Below, one piece after another: positions 1-8,451 of a stretch of DNA of 64,000 nt. Position 1 is the stretch's first letter; each line of letters starts with the position of its first letter. The stretch covers positions 1 to 64,000 of the forward strand of contig JAEUIT010000081.1 of the NCBI GenBank assembly GCA_016795035.1, read 5' to 3'. The DNA is from Phycisphaerae bacterium. GTDB taxonomy: Bacteria > Planctomycetota > Phycisphaerae > Phycisphaerales > SM1A02. Under the pieces are notes generated by a model that was not told the DNA's origin, ran no database searches, and saw only the letters and a program-made list of their open reading frames with translations. The position numbers and the translations under genes were made by a program.

Positions 1-95
1 GGCCCGACGCGGCGCACAGAACCGTGCGAGCGTTCGTGCGACGCCTCCGGGAGGGCCACCGCCCCGAGACTCTTGCCGGCGCGCCTCGCGCGGCG

Positions 96-641
96 TCAAC
101 TCCGCCATCGCCCGCCGTTCGTGCGGAGAAGCTCTCCGCGCACCATCGCGCACGCGTCGGCGATGGCCGCGTCGCTCGCCGGCCTCCGCTCCCCGCGCTC
201 GACCGCGCGATACCAGTCGGCCACGTTCCACGCGGCCGTCTCCGGGTGGGCGGCGAGCCGCGGAATGAGATGCACGTGCAGGTGCTGCGATCCCTCGCCA
301 AACGCGATCGCGTAGACGCGGAGCGCGCCCGTCGTCACTTCGAGGGCCCGCGCGGCGTCGCGCACCATCAGGCCGAACTCGCAGGCATCCTCGTCGCTCT
401 CGAGCCGCGCCGGCCCTTGCACATGACGACGTGCGCACAGAAGGAGCCACCCCGCCAGCGGCGCCGGAGGCAGATGGTGTCGCAGCACCCAGCGATCGGC
501 CTCGGCGACGACGAGCCCGTCGTCGCGCGCGGTCTCGAGGAGTCGACAGATCGAGCACTCGCGCGGGTCGTAGCCGCCGCCGTCGCGACCGGGCGTCGGC
601 GTGGGCGAAGGCGTCGAGGCGCGCACCGCCTCTTCCGTCAC
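96..641 (-). CDS. HIT-family nucleotide-binding protein
   Basis: A small histidine-triad hydrolase or transferase, the family that acts on nucleoside phosphates and dinucleotides in the cytoplasm. The motif QHLHVHLIPR near the C-terminal half is the HxHxHxx triad. A CSIC pair about residue 30 could hold a structural metal, as in many bacterial HIT proteins. An upstream in-frame ATG at 734 exists, but I chose the GTG at 641, whose GTGA overlaps the TGA stop of the upstream MazG-like gene. This indicates translational coupling and gives 181 residues. The two genes follow tRNA-Arg on the same strand and may share its transcript. The substrate cannot be told from sequence. Confidence 0.8.
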   Translation of the reverse strand: MTEEAVRASTPSPTPTPGRDGGGYDPRECSICRLLETARDDGLVVAEADRWVLRHHLPPAPLAGWLLLCARRHVQGPARLESDEDACEFGLMVRDAARALEVTTGALRVYAIAFGEGSQHLHVHLIPRLAAHPETAAWNVADWYRAVERGERRPASDAAIADACAMVRGELLRTNGGRWRS

Positions 642-943
642 TTCGTCCCCTTCGGCCCGCCGTCCTTCAGGTACTTCCTGCTGATCGCGGCCTCGAGGTC
701 GATGTCGCAGACGTTGGCGATCGTCGTGAGCCACGCGAGCACGTCGGCGAACTCCTCTTCGAGGTTGTCGCGGTCGGGCGTGCCCTTCTCGCGCTGCGCG
801 AGCGCGTGGGCCAACTCGCCGATCTCCTCGGTGAGCCAGAGAAATGTCTTGGGCACGCCGCGTTCGCGATCGGTCTCGTAGTACCGGTCACGGATGAACT
901 GCTGAAACGAACGGATCGAAATCGGCGACGAGGAAACGTCCAT
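638..943 (-). CDS. MazG-like nucleotide pyrophosphohydrolase
   Basis: A 101-residue single-domain all-alpha NTP pyrophosphohydrolase of the MazG/dCTPase type, expected to hydrolyse non-canonical or excess NTPs to NMP and pyrophosphate. The family signature is visible: an EEIGE helix (about residues 38-42) and a later NLEEEFADVLAW helix supplying the acidic Mg2+ ligands (ExxE and ExxD). The only plausible start, ATG at 943, lies inside the 3' acceptor strand of the tRNA-Arg gene, so initiation uses tRNA-encoded sequence. It overlaps the downstream HIT gene by four bases. The gene pair suggests nucleotide-pool cleaning. The family call is firm; the substrate is unknown. Confidence 0.8.
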   Translation of the reverse strand: MDVSSSPISIRSFQQFIRDRYYETDRERGVPKTFLWLTEEIGELAHALAQREKGTPDRDNLEEEFADVLAWLTTIANVCDIDLEAAISRKYLKDGGPKGTK

Positions 944-1010
944 GGCGGGACTCGAACCTGCAACCTTTGCCTTCGGAGGGCAACGCTCTATCCAATTGAG
1001 CTACATGGAC
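937..1010 (-). tRNA. tRNA-Arg (anticodon CCG)
   Basis: Read on the minus strand, a complete cloverleaf is present. The acceptor GTCCATG pairs with CATGGAC, the D arm is GCTC...GAGC, and the anticodon stem TTGCC/GGCAA encloses loop CTCCGAA with anticodon CCG. The T loop is TTCGAGT. One T-stem pair is an A-C mismatch. CCA is not encoded. The ATG of the following MazG-like gene is part of the 3' acceptor strand. Confidence 0.93.
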
Positions 1011-1230
1011 TGGAGAAGGAACAAGGAGAAGGGATCAAGGATCAAGGGTGCGGAGCGACCCGAGCAAGGAGTCAGGAGTTAGGAGTCAGGAGTGAGTGGA
1101 AAAGGCGCTTCGGGTGCTTTCACCCTGACTCCTGAATCCTCAATCCTGAATCCTCGCGGCCAGCGGCCGCGCGGCTTGCCCCTCAACCCTGAACCCTCAA
1201 CCCTGAACCCTCAACCCCGAACCCTTCTCC
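1011..1230. repeat. Intergenic inverted heptamer repeat, copy 1
   Basis: This gap between the divergent tRNA-Arg and MFS genes is filled with degenerate 7-base units. One arm (about 1066-1094) repeats GGAGTCA/GGAGTTA. The opposite arm (about 1121-1155) repeats TGACTCC/TGAATCC/TCAATCC. The palindrome GCGGCCAGCGGCCGC follows. A further outer layer pairs GGAGAAGG-type units with CCCTGAA/CCTTCTCC-type units near 1181-1230. The arrangement could fold into a long imperfect hairpin. No ORF is convincing here. Related copies lie at 36611, 38083, 50482, 52945, 54357 and 55752. Confidence 0.75.
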
Positions 1231-1276
1231 CGCAGAATAACACAGCCTCCGCGCGGCTACCATCGCCGCCCCGCTG

Positions 1277-2491
1277 ATGGCTCGCGACTCGGCACCCACC
1301 GCATCCACTCCGTTCCTGCCGATCGCGGGCGTCACCTTCCTGGCGTCGATGGGCACCGGTGTCCTTTGGAACGGCATCGGCTTCATCGCGAAGAGCACCT
1401 TCGCCTACGGCCCGGTCGCGAACTTCTCGCTCCTCTTCGCGTTCGGCGTCGCGTACGTGCTCGTCGCCGCGAACGCCGGCCGCGTCATCCGCACCTTCGA
1501 GGATCGGCTGTCGGCCCGCACCGTCCTCACGTTCGTCTTCCTCGCGCAGGCGCTCATCGCACCGGTCGTCCTCTTCCGCACCGAGTGGTCGATGTGGCTC
1601 GCCGGCTGCGGCGTGAGCGCGCTCTCCGCGTTGCAGTGGCCCATCATCGAGGCCTACATCGCCGGCGGACGCGACCAAGCGAACATGCGGTCGACGATCG
1701 GCCGCTGGAACGTGACCTGGATGTCGGCCGTCTGGCTCGGCGTTGCAGGTCTCGGGCCGCTTCTCACCGGCGAACGCGCGCTCGGCGCGATTCTCCTCCT
1801 CGCCCCGCTGAACGTCGGCTGCGCGATCCTCCTCCGCTGGTTTCGGGCGGTGCCCGGCGAGCATCTCGAGGAGCATCATGGCACCGCGCCGACCGCCTAT
1901 CCGCCGCTTCTCGCGAGCGTGCGCATGCTGCTGCCCCTCGGATACGTGGTCGCATCGGCGATCTCCGCGATCGTGCCCTTCCTCGTCGAGCGCGTCGGGG
2001 CGACGCCGGCGTGGGTGACGCCGCTCGCGGCGACATGGCTCGCGACGCGCCTCGTCGCCGTCGTCCTTCTCTGGACGACGCGCGGCTGGCACGGCCGATG
2101 GACGCCGCTCGTCGTTGCAGGTCTCCTCTGCCCGCTCGGCTTCGCGATTGCGGTCTTCGCGCCGACCCCATTTCTCGTCGGCCTCGGGCTCGGCCTCTTC
2201 GGCCTCGGCCAAGGGGCGATCTACTACATGGCGATCTACTACGCGATGGCCGTCGGAAAGGCCGAAGTCGATGCGGCCGGCACGCACGAGGCGCTCATCG
2301 GCCTCGGCTACGCGGTCGGCCCGCTCGTGGGCATCGCGAGCTACGGGCTCACGGCGACCGAACGGAACGGCGACATCGCGTTTGTCGCGTCGATGCTCGC
2401 CCTGCTCGCCCTCGGCTCGATCCCCGCGATCACTCCGTACCGCGTGTGGCGGCGCTCGCAACGGGCGGCATCGCCAGCAGCCGATCGATGA
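1277..2491 (+). CDS. MFS transporter
   Basis: A 404-residue multi-pass membrane protein with about twelve hydrophobic segments spread over the whole length, including FLPIAGVTFLASMGTGVLW near the N-terminus and LVGLGLGLFGLGQGAIYY near residue 300. This fits a major facilitator superfamily secondary transporter in the cytoplasmic membrane. The canonical MFS motif between TM2 and TM3 is weak (GRVIRTFEDRLSART). The substrate cannot be assigned. The ATG at 1277 follows repeat copy 1. The 3' end overlaps the convergent esterase gene by 62 bases. Two copies of the dispersed CTCnnCGTTGCAG motif lie within it, near 1624 and 1738, and a third near 2107. Confidence 0.75.
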   Translation: MARDSAPTASTPFLPIAGVTFLASMGTGVLWNGIGFIAKSTFAYGPVANFSLLFAFGVAYVLVAANAGRVIRTFEDRLSARTVLTFVFLAQALIAPVVLFRTEWSMWLAGCGVSALSALQWPIIEAYIAGGRDQANMRSTIGRWNVTWMSAVWLGVAGLGPLLTGERALGAILLLAPLNVGCAILLRWFRAVPGEHLEEHHGTAPTAYPPLLASVRMLLPLGYVVASAISAIVPFLVERVGATPAWVTPLAATWLATRLVAVVLLWTTRGWHGRWTPLVVAGLLCPLGFAIAVFAPTPFLVGLGLGLFGLGQGAIYYMAIYYAMAVGKAEVDAAGTHEALIGLGYAVGPLVGIASYGLTATERNGDIAFVASMLALLALGSIPAITPYRVWRRSQRAASPAADR

Positions 2492-3839
2492 GCGCCGGAA
2501 GCGCGACCGGGACCACGAGCAAGTGCCCTTCGTCGGGATAGACGACCGCGTCCGCCTCGATCGGCACGCGCACGATGCCGTCGACGCCCGCCCGCACGAC
2601 GACCGTGCGTTCGGCCGGATAGCCCTTGGGGGCGCCGGTGCCCGCGATCAGTCCGATGCCTGCAACGCGGTCTCCACGTTGCGATGCCACGCGCGCCGCG
2701 GCACCTGCCCCCATCGAGTGGCCGACGAGATAGACGCGGCCCGGATCGACATTCGCGGTGCGGCGCATCTCGGCGACGAGTTCGTCGAAAAAGCGCGGCG
2801 TGAGGCCGAAGCTCGAGCTCACGGGGCACGCGACGACGAAGCCCTTCGCCCGCGCGATCCGGCCGAGTTCGCCGCGACCATAGCCCGCGAGGAACATGCT
2901 CTCGTCGGCGCCCGCGCCGTGGAGCGCGATCACGAGCGGCGGTGACGCGCCCGGCTCGAGCGACTCCGGGATGAGGACGCGCACCGGGGCCGCGCCGCCC
3001 AGGACGGGCACGCTCCGCCAGGCTTCGCCGCGCCGATCGAGCCACGCGAATCGGCCCGACTCGTACGCGCGGATCTCCGCGTCGATCTCGGCGAGGAGCC
3101 GCGGCCGATCGGCGAGGAAACCGGCGCTCGACGTGACGCGGCCTGCCGCGAGATCGAGTCGCGAACGCGTGGCCGCGACGTCGGTCTCTAGGTCGGCGTT
3201 CACGATGCGGTCGAGCCGGGCGCGCAGCGCCTCGATCGTGGCCGCGGGCGCTTCGGCGAAGACGGGCACGCGCACGGCCGGCACCGCGAGCCCTGAAGAC
3301 GTGCGGACGTCGACGCGATAGGTGCCGGGCTGCAACGCCGAGGAGGCGGCGAGATCGAGCGTCGCGGGCATCGCCGCGTCAATGTGCTCGGCCGAACCGT
3401 CCGGACGCGTCACGACGAACGTCAGGCGCTCGGGCAGCGCCGCCTCCTTCACGTACGGCAATGCGGAGATCGCGATCCGCGCGCCGCTCGCCCGCGCATT
3501 GTCGATGACGAGCTCGCGCGGCTCGGCGACGAACCGATGCATGAGGAGCGCCGTGAACGCGTCGCGTTCGGCGCCGGACAGCCCCCGCGCCGCCGCGGCC
3601 TCGTCGGCGAGCGTCCGCATCGTGTCGGCGTATCGGCCGGCGAAGAAGCCGATCGACGCGCGGTCGACCGCGATGTTCGTCGCGCGGCGGTCGAGCGACG
3701 CGGCGGACGGCTCCGCAAGCGCCTCCTCGAACGCGAGGAAACTGCGAAAGAGATCCTCGCGTCCCGGCGCGACGGGATCGCTTCCGCTCGCGACGGCGGC
3801 AACGACGAGAAGGCTGACGAACGCGGCGACGCGCCTCAC
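2430..3839 (-). CDS. Secreted alpha/beta-hydrolase (esterase-like)
   Basis: A predicted exported serine hydrolase of 469 residues, last gene of the photolyase operon. The N-terminal hydrophobic stretch VAAFVSLLVVAAVASG looks like a signal peptide. The C-terminal half carries the alpha/beta-hydrolase core: oxyanion-region motif VIALHGAGADES, nucleophile elbow GHSMG and a late DEGH histidine. This resembles PHB-depolymerase/feruloyl-esterase-like enzymes. The middle region (about residues 60-250) is not recognised. The start is the GTG at 3839, which overlaps the TGA of phrB, rather than far upstream in-frame codons that only read through phrB in another frame. The substrate is unknown. Confidence 0.75.
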   Translation of the reverse strand: MRRVAAFVSLLVVAAVASGSDPVAPGREDLFRSFLAFEEALAEPSAASLDRRATNIAVDRASIGFFAGRYADTMRTLADEAAAARGLSGAERDAFTALLMHRFVAEPRELVIDNARASGARIAISALPYVKEAALPERLTFVVTRPDGSAEHIDAAMPATLDLAASSALQPGTYRVDVRTSSGLAVPAVRVPVFAEAPAATIEALRARLDRIVNADLETDVAATRSRLDLAAGRVTSSAGFLADRPRLLAEIDAEIRAYESGRFAWLDRRGEAWRSVPVLGGAAPVRVLIPESLEPGASPPLVIALHGAGADESMFLAGYGRGELGRIARAKGFVVACPVSSSFGLTPRFFDELVAEMRRTANVDPGRVYLVGHSMGAGAAARVASQRGDRVAGIGLIAGTGAPKGYPAERTVVVRAGVDGIVRVPIEADAVVYPDEGHLLVVPVALPALIDRLLAMPPVASAATRGTE

Positions 3840-5278
3840 GATCGCGCCCCTTTCGCGAGGCTCACCTCGGCGAGCGCCGCCAGCGCCCGCTCGCGCGCCT
3901 CGTCGTGGGCGACGATCGGTTGGGGATAGGTGACGCCGAGCGTCACCCCCGCGCGGGCGAGCGCCGACGACGGCGCCTTCCACGGCGCGTTGAGCGCGTC
4001 GTTCGGAAGCCGCGCGATCTCCGGGACCCAGCGGCGCACGTACGCGCCGTCCGTGTCGAACTTCTCGCCCTGAAGCACCGGATTGAAGATGCGGAAGTAC
4101 GGAGCGGCGTCGGCGCCGCAGCCGCCGGCCCACTGCCAGCCCAACGTGTTGTTCGCGAGGTCGGCATCGACGAGCGTGTCCCAAAACCATCGCGCGCCGT
4201 CGAGCCACGAGTGCAGGAGGTGCTTCACGAGGAAGCTCGCGACCACCATGCGCACGCGGTTGTGCATCCAGCCGGTCGCCCAGAGCTCGCGCATGCCGGC
4301 GTCGACGAGCGGATAGCCCGTGACTCCACGTTGCCAGGCGCGGAGCGTCGCCTTGTCGCGGCGCCACGGGAACGCGGCGTACTCGGCGCGAAGCGGCGAG
4401 GTCGGCGTGTGCGGGAAATGCACGAGGACGTGATGCCCGAACTCGCGCCAGAGGAGTTCCGCGAGGTACTTCTCCGCGTTGCGGCTGAACTCCGCGTTGT
4501 CGGCCTTTCGCAGCGCGTCCTCGACCGCGTACCACGCGCGGCGCGGCGAGATCTCGCCGAAGTGGAGGTGCGGCGAGAGGCGCGAGGTTCCCACCACTGC
4601 GGGCAGGTCGCGCTCGAGGGCATAGCGTGCGACGGGCCCGGCGACGAACGCGCGAAGCGCCGCGAGCGCGCCGGTCTCGCCGGGCGTCCACGCGGCGCGC
4701 ATGCCGGCTGCCCAATCGATCGTCGGCAGGAGCCCGAGCGCGTCGAGCGGCTCCGAGCGGGGCCACGTCGGCGGCGCCTCGAGCGAGCTCGGCGCGCGCT
4801 GCGGGCGCGGCGGCTTCGCCTGCATGCGGCAATTCTTCGCGAACGGCGTGTAGACCTGGTACGGCAGCCCCGTCCCGGTGCGGATCGACTCCGGCACGTG
4901 CAGCAACGACGAGTCGACGCGCTCGAACGCCGGACCGAGCCGCTCGGCAAGCTCCGCCTCGACCGCCGCGGCGGCCGGCTCGTAGCGGCGCGCGGCGACC
5001 ACGCGCGTCGCGCCCGTCTCCTTCAGGAGTTTCGGCAACGCGGAGACGGCGCGGCCGGTGCGGACGACGAGCCGGCTGCCGAGCGCCGCGAGGCGCGTCT
5101 CGAGCGCCGCGAGCGCGTGGTGCAGCCACCAGCGCGAGGCGCCGCCGTACGGCCACTCGCCTTCGTCCTCCGGCGCCCAAAGGTAGACCGGGATCACCGG
5201 TCCGCGCGCGGCTGCAACGAGGAGCGCGGGGTTGTCGTCGGTGCGAAGGTCCTGTCGGAACCAGAGGATCGTGGTCAT
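3836..5278 (-). CDS. phrB: Deoxyribodipyrimidine photolyase (CPD class I type)
   Basis: A light-driven repair enzyme for cyclobutane pyrimidine dimers, 480 residues, the usual length. The N-terminal Rossmann-like antenna domain begins MTTILWFRQDLR with DNPAL following. The C-terminal FAD domain carries WQRGVTGYPLVDAGMREL, GWMHNRVRM and NNTLGWQWAGGCGADAAPYF, all characteristic of the FAD/DNA-binding core. It lies in a tight minus-strand operon after an SRPBCC-epimerase gene (12-base gap) and an iron-sulfur photolyase, and its stop overlaps the next start. Distinguishing CPD photolyase from a related cryptochrome rests on family resemblance; the DNA-repair context favours photolyase. Confidence 0.92.
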   Translation of the reverse strand: MTTILWFRQDLRTDDNPALLVAAARGPVIPVYLWAPEDEGEWPYGGASRWWLHHALAALETRLAALGSRLVVRTGRAVSALPKLLKETGATRVVAARRYEPAAAAVEAELAERLGPAFERVDSSLLHVPESIRTGTGLPYQVYTPFAKNCRMQAKPPRPQRAPSSLEAPPTWPRSEPLDALGLLPTIDWAAGMRAAWTPGETGALAALRAFVAGPVARYALERDLPAVVGTSRLSPHLHFGEISPRRAWYAVEDALRKADNAEFSRNAEKYLAELLWREFGHHVLVHFPHTPTSPLRAEYAAFPWRRDKATLRAWQRGVTGYPLVDAGMRELWATGWMHNRVRMVVASFLVKHLLHSWLDGARWFWDTLVDADLANNTLGWQWAGGCGADAAPYFRIFNPVLQGEKFDTDGAYVRRWVPEIARLPNDALNAPWKAPSSALARAGVTLGVTYPQPIVAHDEARERALAALAEVSLAKGARS

Positions 5279-5290
5279 GGCGTCGTCACG

Positions 5291-6673
5291 TCAGCGGAAG
5301 CGGCCGAGCTCGAAGCGCAGCGCGCTCTCGAGGGTCGAGTGGTCGAAGCGGAAGCCCGCGTCGAAGAGGCGCGTCGGGCGCACGAAGGCGCCGCCGAGGA
5401 GAAGCTCGCGTCCCATCTCGCCGAAGATCGTCGAGACGGCGAACGACGGCAGCGGCAGGAACGCGGGCCGGCGCAGGACGCGTCCGAGGGTCGCGCCGAA
5501 CGTGCGGTTGTCGCACGGCGCCGGGCCGACGGCGTTCACCGGACCTTCGAGCGCGTCGGTGTTGATCGCGAAGAGGACTGCAGCGAGGAGGTCGTCGAGC
5601 GCGATCCACGACATCCCCTGCCGACCCGAGCCGACCGGTCCGCCGAGGCCGAGCGAGAACGGCGTGAGGAGCGCCTTGAGCGCGGCGCCGGCCGACGACA
5701 GCACCATGCCGATGCGGAGATTGACGACGCGCACGCCCGCCTCGGCTGCGGGGCTCGTCGCCGCCTCCCACGCGCGGCAGACGTCGGCGAGGAATCCCGA
5801 GCCGGTCGACGCCGATTCGTCGATGCGATCGGCGCCGCGGTCGCCGTAGAAGCCGATCGCGCTTGCGCTCACGAGGACGCGCGGGCCGTTCGGCACGCTC
5901 GCGATCGCGTTCGCGAGCGTCGTCGTCCCGCGCACGCGGCTCTCGAGGATGCGCGCCTTCTTCGCCGCGCTCCAGCGCGATGCGATCGACTCGCCGGCGA
6001 GATGCACCACCGCGTCGCATTCGGCAAGCGCCGCGAGATCGACGCTGCCGCGCGCCGGGTCCCACGCGATGTCGCCGCGGGCGGCGTTCGCCGCGCCGCG
6101 CACGAGCCGGTGCACGCGATGCCCGCCGGTCGTGAGAAACGCCGCGAGCGCGCCGCCGACAAGCCCCGACGCCCCGGAGATGGCGATCGTCTTCGGCGCC
6201 CGCGAGAGCTCGGCGTGTCGGGCGAGGTCGAGCTGCGTGCGCCGATGGCGCCACGCGAAGGTGCGTGCGAGCATCGCGCGCACGTTGCCCGCGCCGAGCG
6301 CCCCGAGCGGGCCGAACGGCAGCTCGTACGAGATGGCGTCCTCGAGCGTCGACCGCTCCGCGTTGCCGGCCAAGTCGCCGAAGCGATGCAGGTGTCGCCA
6401 CGCGCGGAAGGGCCCGCGCGCCATGCGGTCGACGAACTGCTGTCCCGGTCGCACCTCCTCGTGCACCGCCTCCCAGCGTGCCTTGAGCGGCAACGGACCG
6501 AGCGGCACGCGCAGCACCGCGACCGCGCCGTCGCGCATCTCGGTGAGGCTCTTCTCGACCTTCACCCCGGACCAAGGCGGTACGAGCCGCTCGAGCGCGC
6601 CCTCGCGGAAGTGCCACGAGGCGAGCGTCTCGCGCGGGCAGTCGAAGGTCGCCGTCGCCTCGAAGGATCTCAT
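5291..6673 (-). CDS. SRPBCC-NAD(P) epimerase fusion (TIGR01777 family)
   Basis: A 460-residue two-domain protein. The N-terminal 150 residues resemble an SRPBCC/polyketide-cyclase ligand-binding domain (RSFEATATFDCPRETLASW at the start; later FVDRMARGPF and WRHLHRF). From residue 160 it is an extended SDR of the TIGR01777 (YfcH-like) family: nucleotide-binding ISGASGLVGGALAAFL, then VVHLAGESIASRW and SASAIGFYGDRGADRIDE. The ATG overlaps the stop of the iron-sulfur photolyase (ATGA). From general knowledge, this family often sits beside photolyase genes, but its substrate is unknown. A role linked to light response or pigment/lipid metabolism is inference. Confidence 0.88.
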   Translation of the reverse strand: MRSFEATATFDCPRETLASWHFREGALERLVPPWSGVKVEKSLTEMRDGAVAVLRVPLGPLPLKARWEAVHEEVRPGQQFVDRMARGPFRAWRHLHRFGDLAGNAERSTLEDAISYELPFGPLGALGAGNVRAMLARTFAWRHRRTQLDLARHAELSRAPKTIAISGASGLVGGALAAFLTTGGHRVHRLVRGAANAARGDIAWDPARGSVDLAALAECDAVVHLAGESIASRWSAAKKARILESRVRGTTTLANAIASVPNGPRVLVSASAIGFYGDRGADRIDESASTGSGFLADVCRAWEAATSPAAEAGVRVVNLRIGMVLSSAGAALKALLTPFSLGLGGPVGSGRQGMSWIALDDLLAAVLFAINTDALEGPVNAVGPAPCDNRTFGATLGRVLRRPAFLPLPSFAVSTIFGEMGRELLLGGAFVRPTRLFDAGFRFDHSTLESALRFELGRFR

Positions 6674-8349
6674 CGCGTCGCCTTCCTGGTTCGCACGGGA
6701 GCCGCGGACTCGTCCGGGCGCAGGCGCTCGCCCCGAACGAGCACGTCACGCACGTGGAGGAAGGTCGCGCGGTCGGCGGCGCGGTCGGCGTCGCCACGGG
6801 CGCGCATCGAGGCGAGGGGCAAGGTCATGCGCGGATTGTCGCGGAGCGCGGGCTCGTTGCGGCGAAGGAAGTCCCAATAGAGCCGCGTGACCGGGCACGT
6901 CGACTTCGGATCGAAGCGGCACGATCCGCAATGGTCGCTCATCTTCGCGATGTAGGCCGCACCGCTCACATAGGGCTTTGTCGTGAGAAGGTCGCCGACC
7001 GCGAAGGAGCCCATGCCGAGGACGTTCGGCTCGACGACCCAGTCGTAGGCGTCGGCATAGGCGACCCAGAACCAGTCGGTGAGTTCCCGCGGCGAAACGC
7101 CGAGAAGCGTCGCGAGATTCGCAAGCACCATGAGCCGCGTGATGTGATGGCTATAGCCCTCGGCCCACACGGCGGCGACCGTCTCGTCGAGGCACCGAAG
7201 GCCGCTTTCCCGGCCCCACCATGCGGGCGGCAACGGCGTGTCGGCGTCGAGCGCGTTCGCGAGCGAGCCGCCGTCGACGCCCTGCGGCGCCGCCGCGCTT
7301 CGCCATTCCGCGCCGGACCAGCGCGCGAAACCGCCGTCACCGGGGCGCGCGGCGCACGCCGATGTCGGCAGCGTGCGGAATCCGTCGGTCGCCGCATGGA
7401 CCTGCTGCACGAACTCGCGCCACCCGAGGACCTGCCGGATGAAGCCCTCCTTCGAGGCGAGCGGAATGTCGAGGCCCGCGGCGTCGTCGACGAGGTCGCG
7501 AGGAAGGAGCCGCGCGAGGTTCAGTATCGGCGTGAGTCGCGTGTGGAAGAGCCCGCGGCTCACCGAGCTCATCGCGTCCTCGTACGGGCCGAAATGCGGG
7601 AGACACGACGACTTCGCCCACGACCAGAGGCGGTCGGCCTCGCTCCGCGTTGCAGGTATGGCTGCAACGTCGAGCGTGCCCGGATGCGCGGCGAAGCGTT
7701 CGCGCACGAGGGCCTCGACCTCGGCGCGGAGCGGCCCCGTGCGGAACCGCGGCGGCTCGGGCGCGGGCGGCGTGCCGTTCCAGGGCTTGCGGTTCTCGGC
7801 GTCGAACGAGAACTTCCCTCCCACGGGCTTCCCTCGCTCCATGAGGATCCCGGTGCGCCGGCGCACCGCCTGATAGAAGCGGTCCATGCGAAACGGCTGG
7901 CCCGCGGCCGCGAGATCGTCGGGCGTCGTGAGCCACGTCTCGTTCGGTCGCTCGTCGATGAGGCCCCGCGCCGCAAGCGGCGCGAGTTCGGCGCGAAGCT
8001 CGCGCTCGGCCGGCCGCATCACGATCGCGGGCCGAGCCTCGCGCGCGATCGTCGAGAGCGCGTCCGAGATCGGCCCGTCGACGATCTCATACCGCACGTC
8101 GAAGCCGGCGTCGGCCAGCTCGAGCGCGAAGGCCCGCTGATTGAGTAGGACGGTCGCGAGCTTCTGCCGGTGATAGGGGCGGCGCGAGAGCCATTCGCGG
8201 CTCTCGACGAAGAGCGCCGTCGTGTCGGCACGTCCCTCGGCGAGCGGACCGACCTCCTTCGTGAGTTGGTCGTAGGGTACGTACACGAGGCGCCGACCCG
8301 CGCGGGTCTCGCCGCGGCGGGCTTCGAGCGCTTCTCGGAATGCCGACAT
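6670..8349 (-). CDS. Iron-sulfur (6-4) photolyase-related protein (FeS-BCP)
   Basis: A 559-residue member of the bacterial cryptochrome/photolyase group (COG3046) that repairs (6-4) photoproducts using FAD and carries a 4Fe-4S cluster. Candidate cluster ligands are Cys386 (in LRCLDETV), Cys474, Cys477 (DHCGSC) and Cys485 (STCP). The 88- and 3-residue spacings of the first three match those known for Agrobacterium PhrB. Other family features are EGYSHHITRLMVLANLATLL and WVVEPNVLGMGSFAVGDL. It is the first gene of the operon with the epimerase, phrB and the esterase. This 88-residue spacing makes the FeS-BCP assignment strong. The ATG at 8349 is divergent from gmhA. Confidence 0.9.
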   Translation of the reverse strand: MSAFREALEARRGETRAGRRLVYVPYDQLTKEVGPLAEGRADTTALFVESREWLSRRPYHRQKLATVLLNQRAFALELADAGFDVRYEIVDGPISDALSTIAREARPAIVMRPAERELRAELAPLAARGLIDERPNETWLTTPDDLAAAGQPFRMDRFYQAVRRRTGILMERGKPVGGKFSFDAENRKPWNGTPPAPEPPRFRTGPLRAEVEALVRERFAAHPGTLDVAAIPATRSEADRLWSWAKSSCLPHFGPYEDAMSSVSRGLFHTRLTPILNLARLLPRDLVDDAAGLDIPLASKEGFIRQVLGWREFVQQVHAATDGFRTLPTSACAARPGDGGFARWSGAEWRSAAAPQGVDGGSLANALDADTPLPPAWWGRESGLRCLDETVAAVWAEGYSHHITRLMVLANLATLLGVSPRELTDWFWVAYADAYDWVVEPNVLGMGSFAVGDLLTTKPYVSGAAYIAKMSDHCGSCRFDPKSTCPVTRLYWDFLRRNEPALRDNPRMTLPLASMRARGDADRAADRATFLHVRDVLVRGERLRPDESAAPVRTRKATR

Positions 8350-8451
8350 GACGCCCCCGCTTCGTCGATCGCGCGACGACGGATGCGGCCCCCGATCGGC
8401 GCGCCGCGCACGGTGGACGGGAAGCTGCGACGCGACCGATATACTCGCCGC

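Noticed and set aside
1..95. Coding sequence at the left edge
   Set aside because: Frames are open only because of GC content; no start, ribosome site or family motif is visible in these 95 bases.
956..964. CCTGCAACC in tRNA-Arg as a copy of the dispersed motif
   Set aside because: It is the normal variable-loop and T-arm sequence of the tRNA and lacks the CG of the core.
1181..1225. CRISPR-like short repeats (CCCTGAACCCTCAA)
   Set aside because: Units are seven bases, contiguous and degenerate, without spacers or cas genes.
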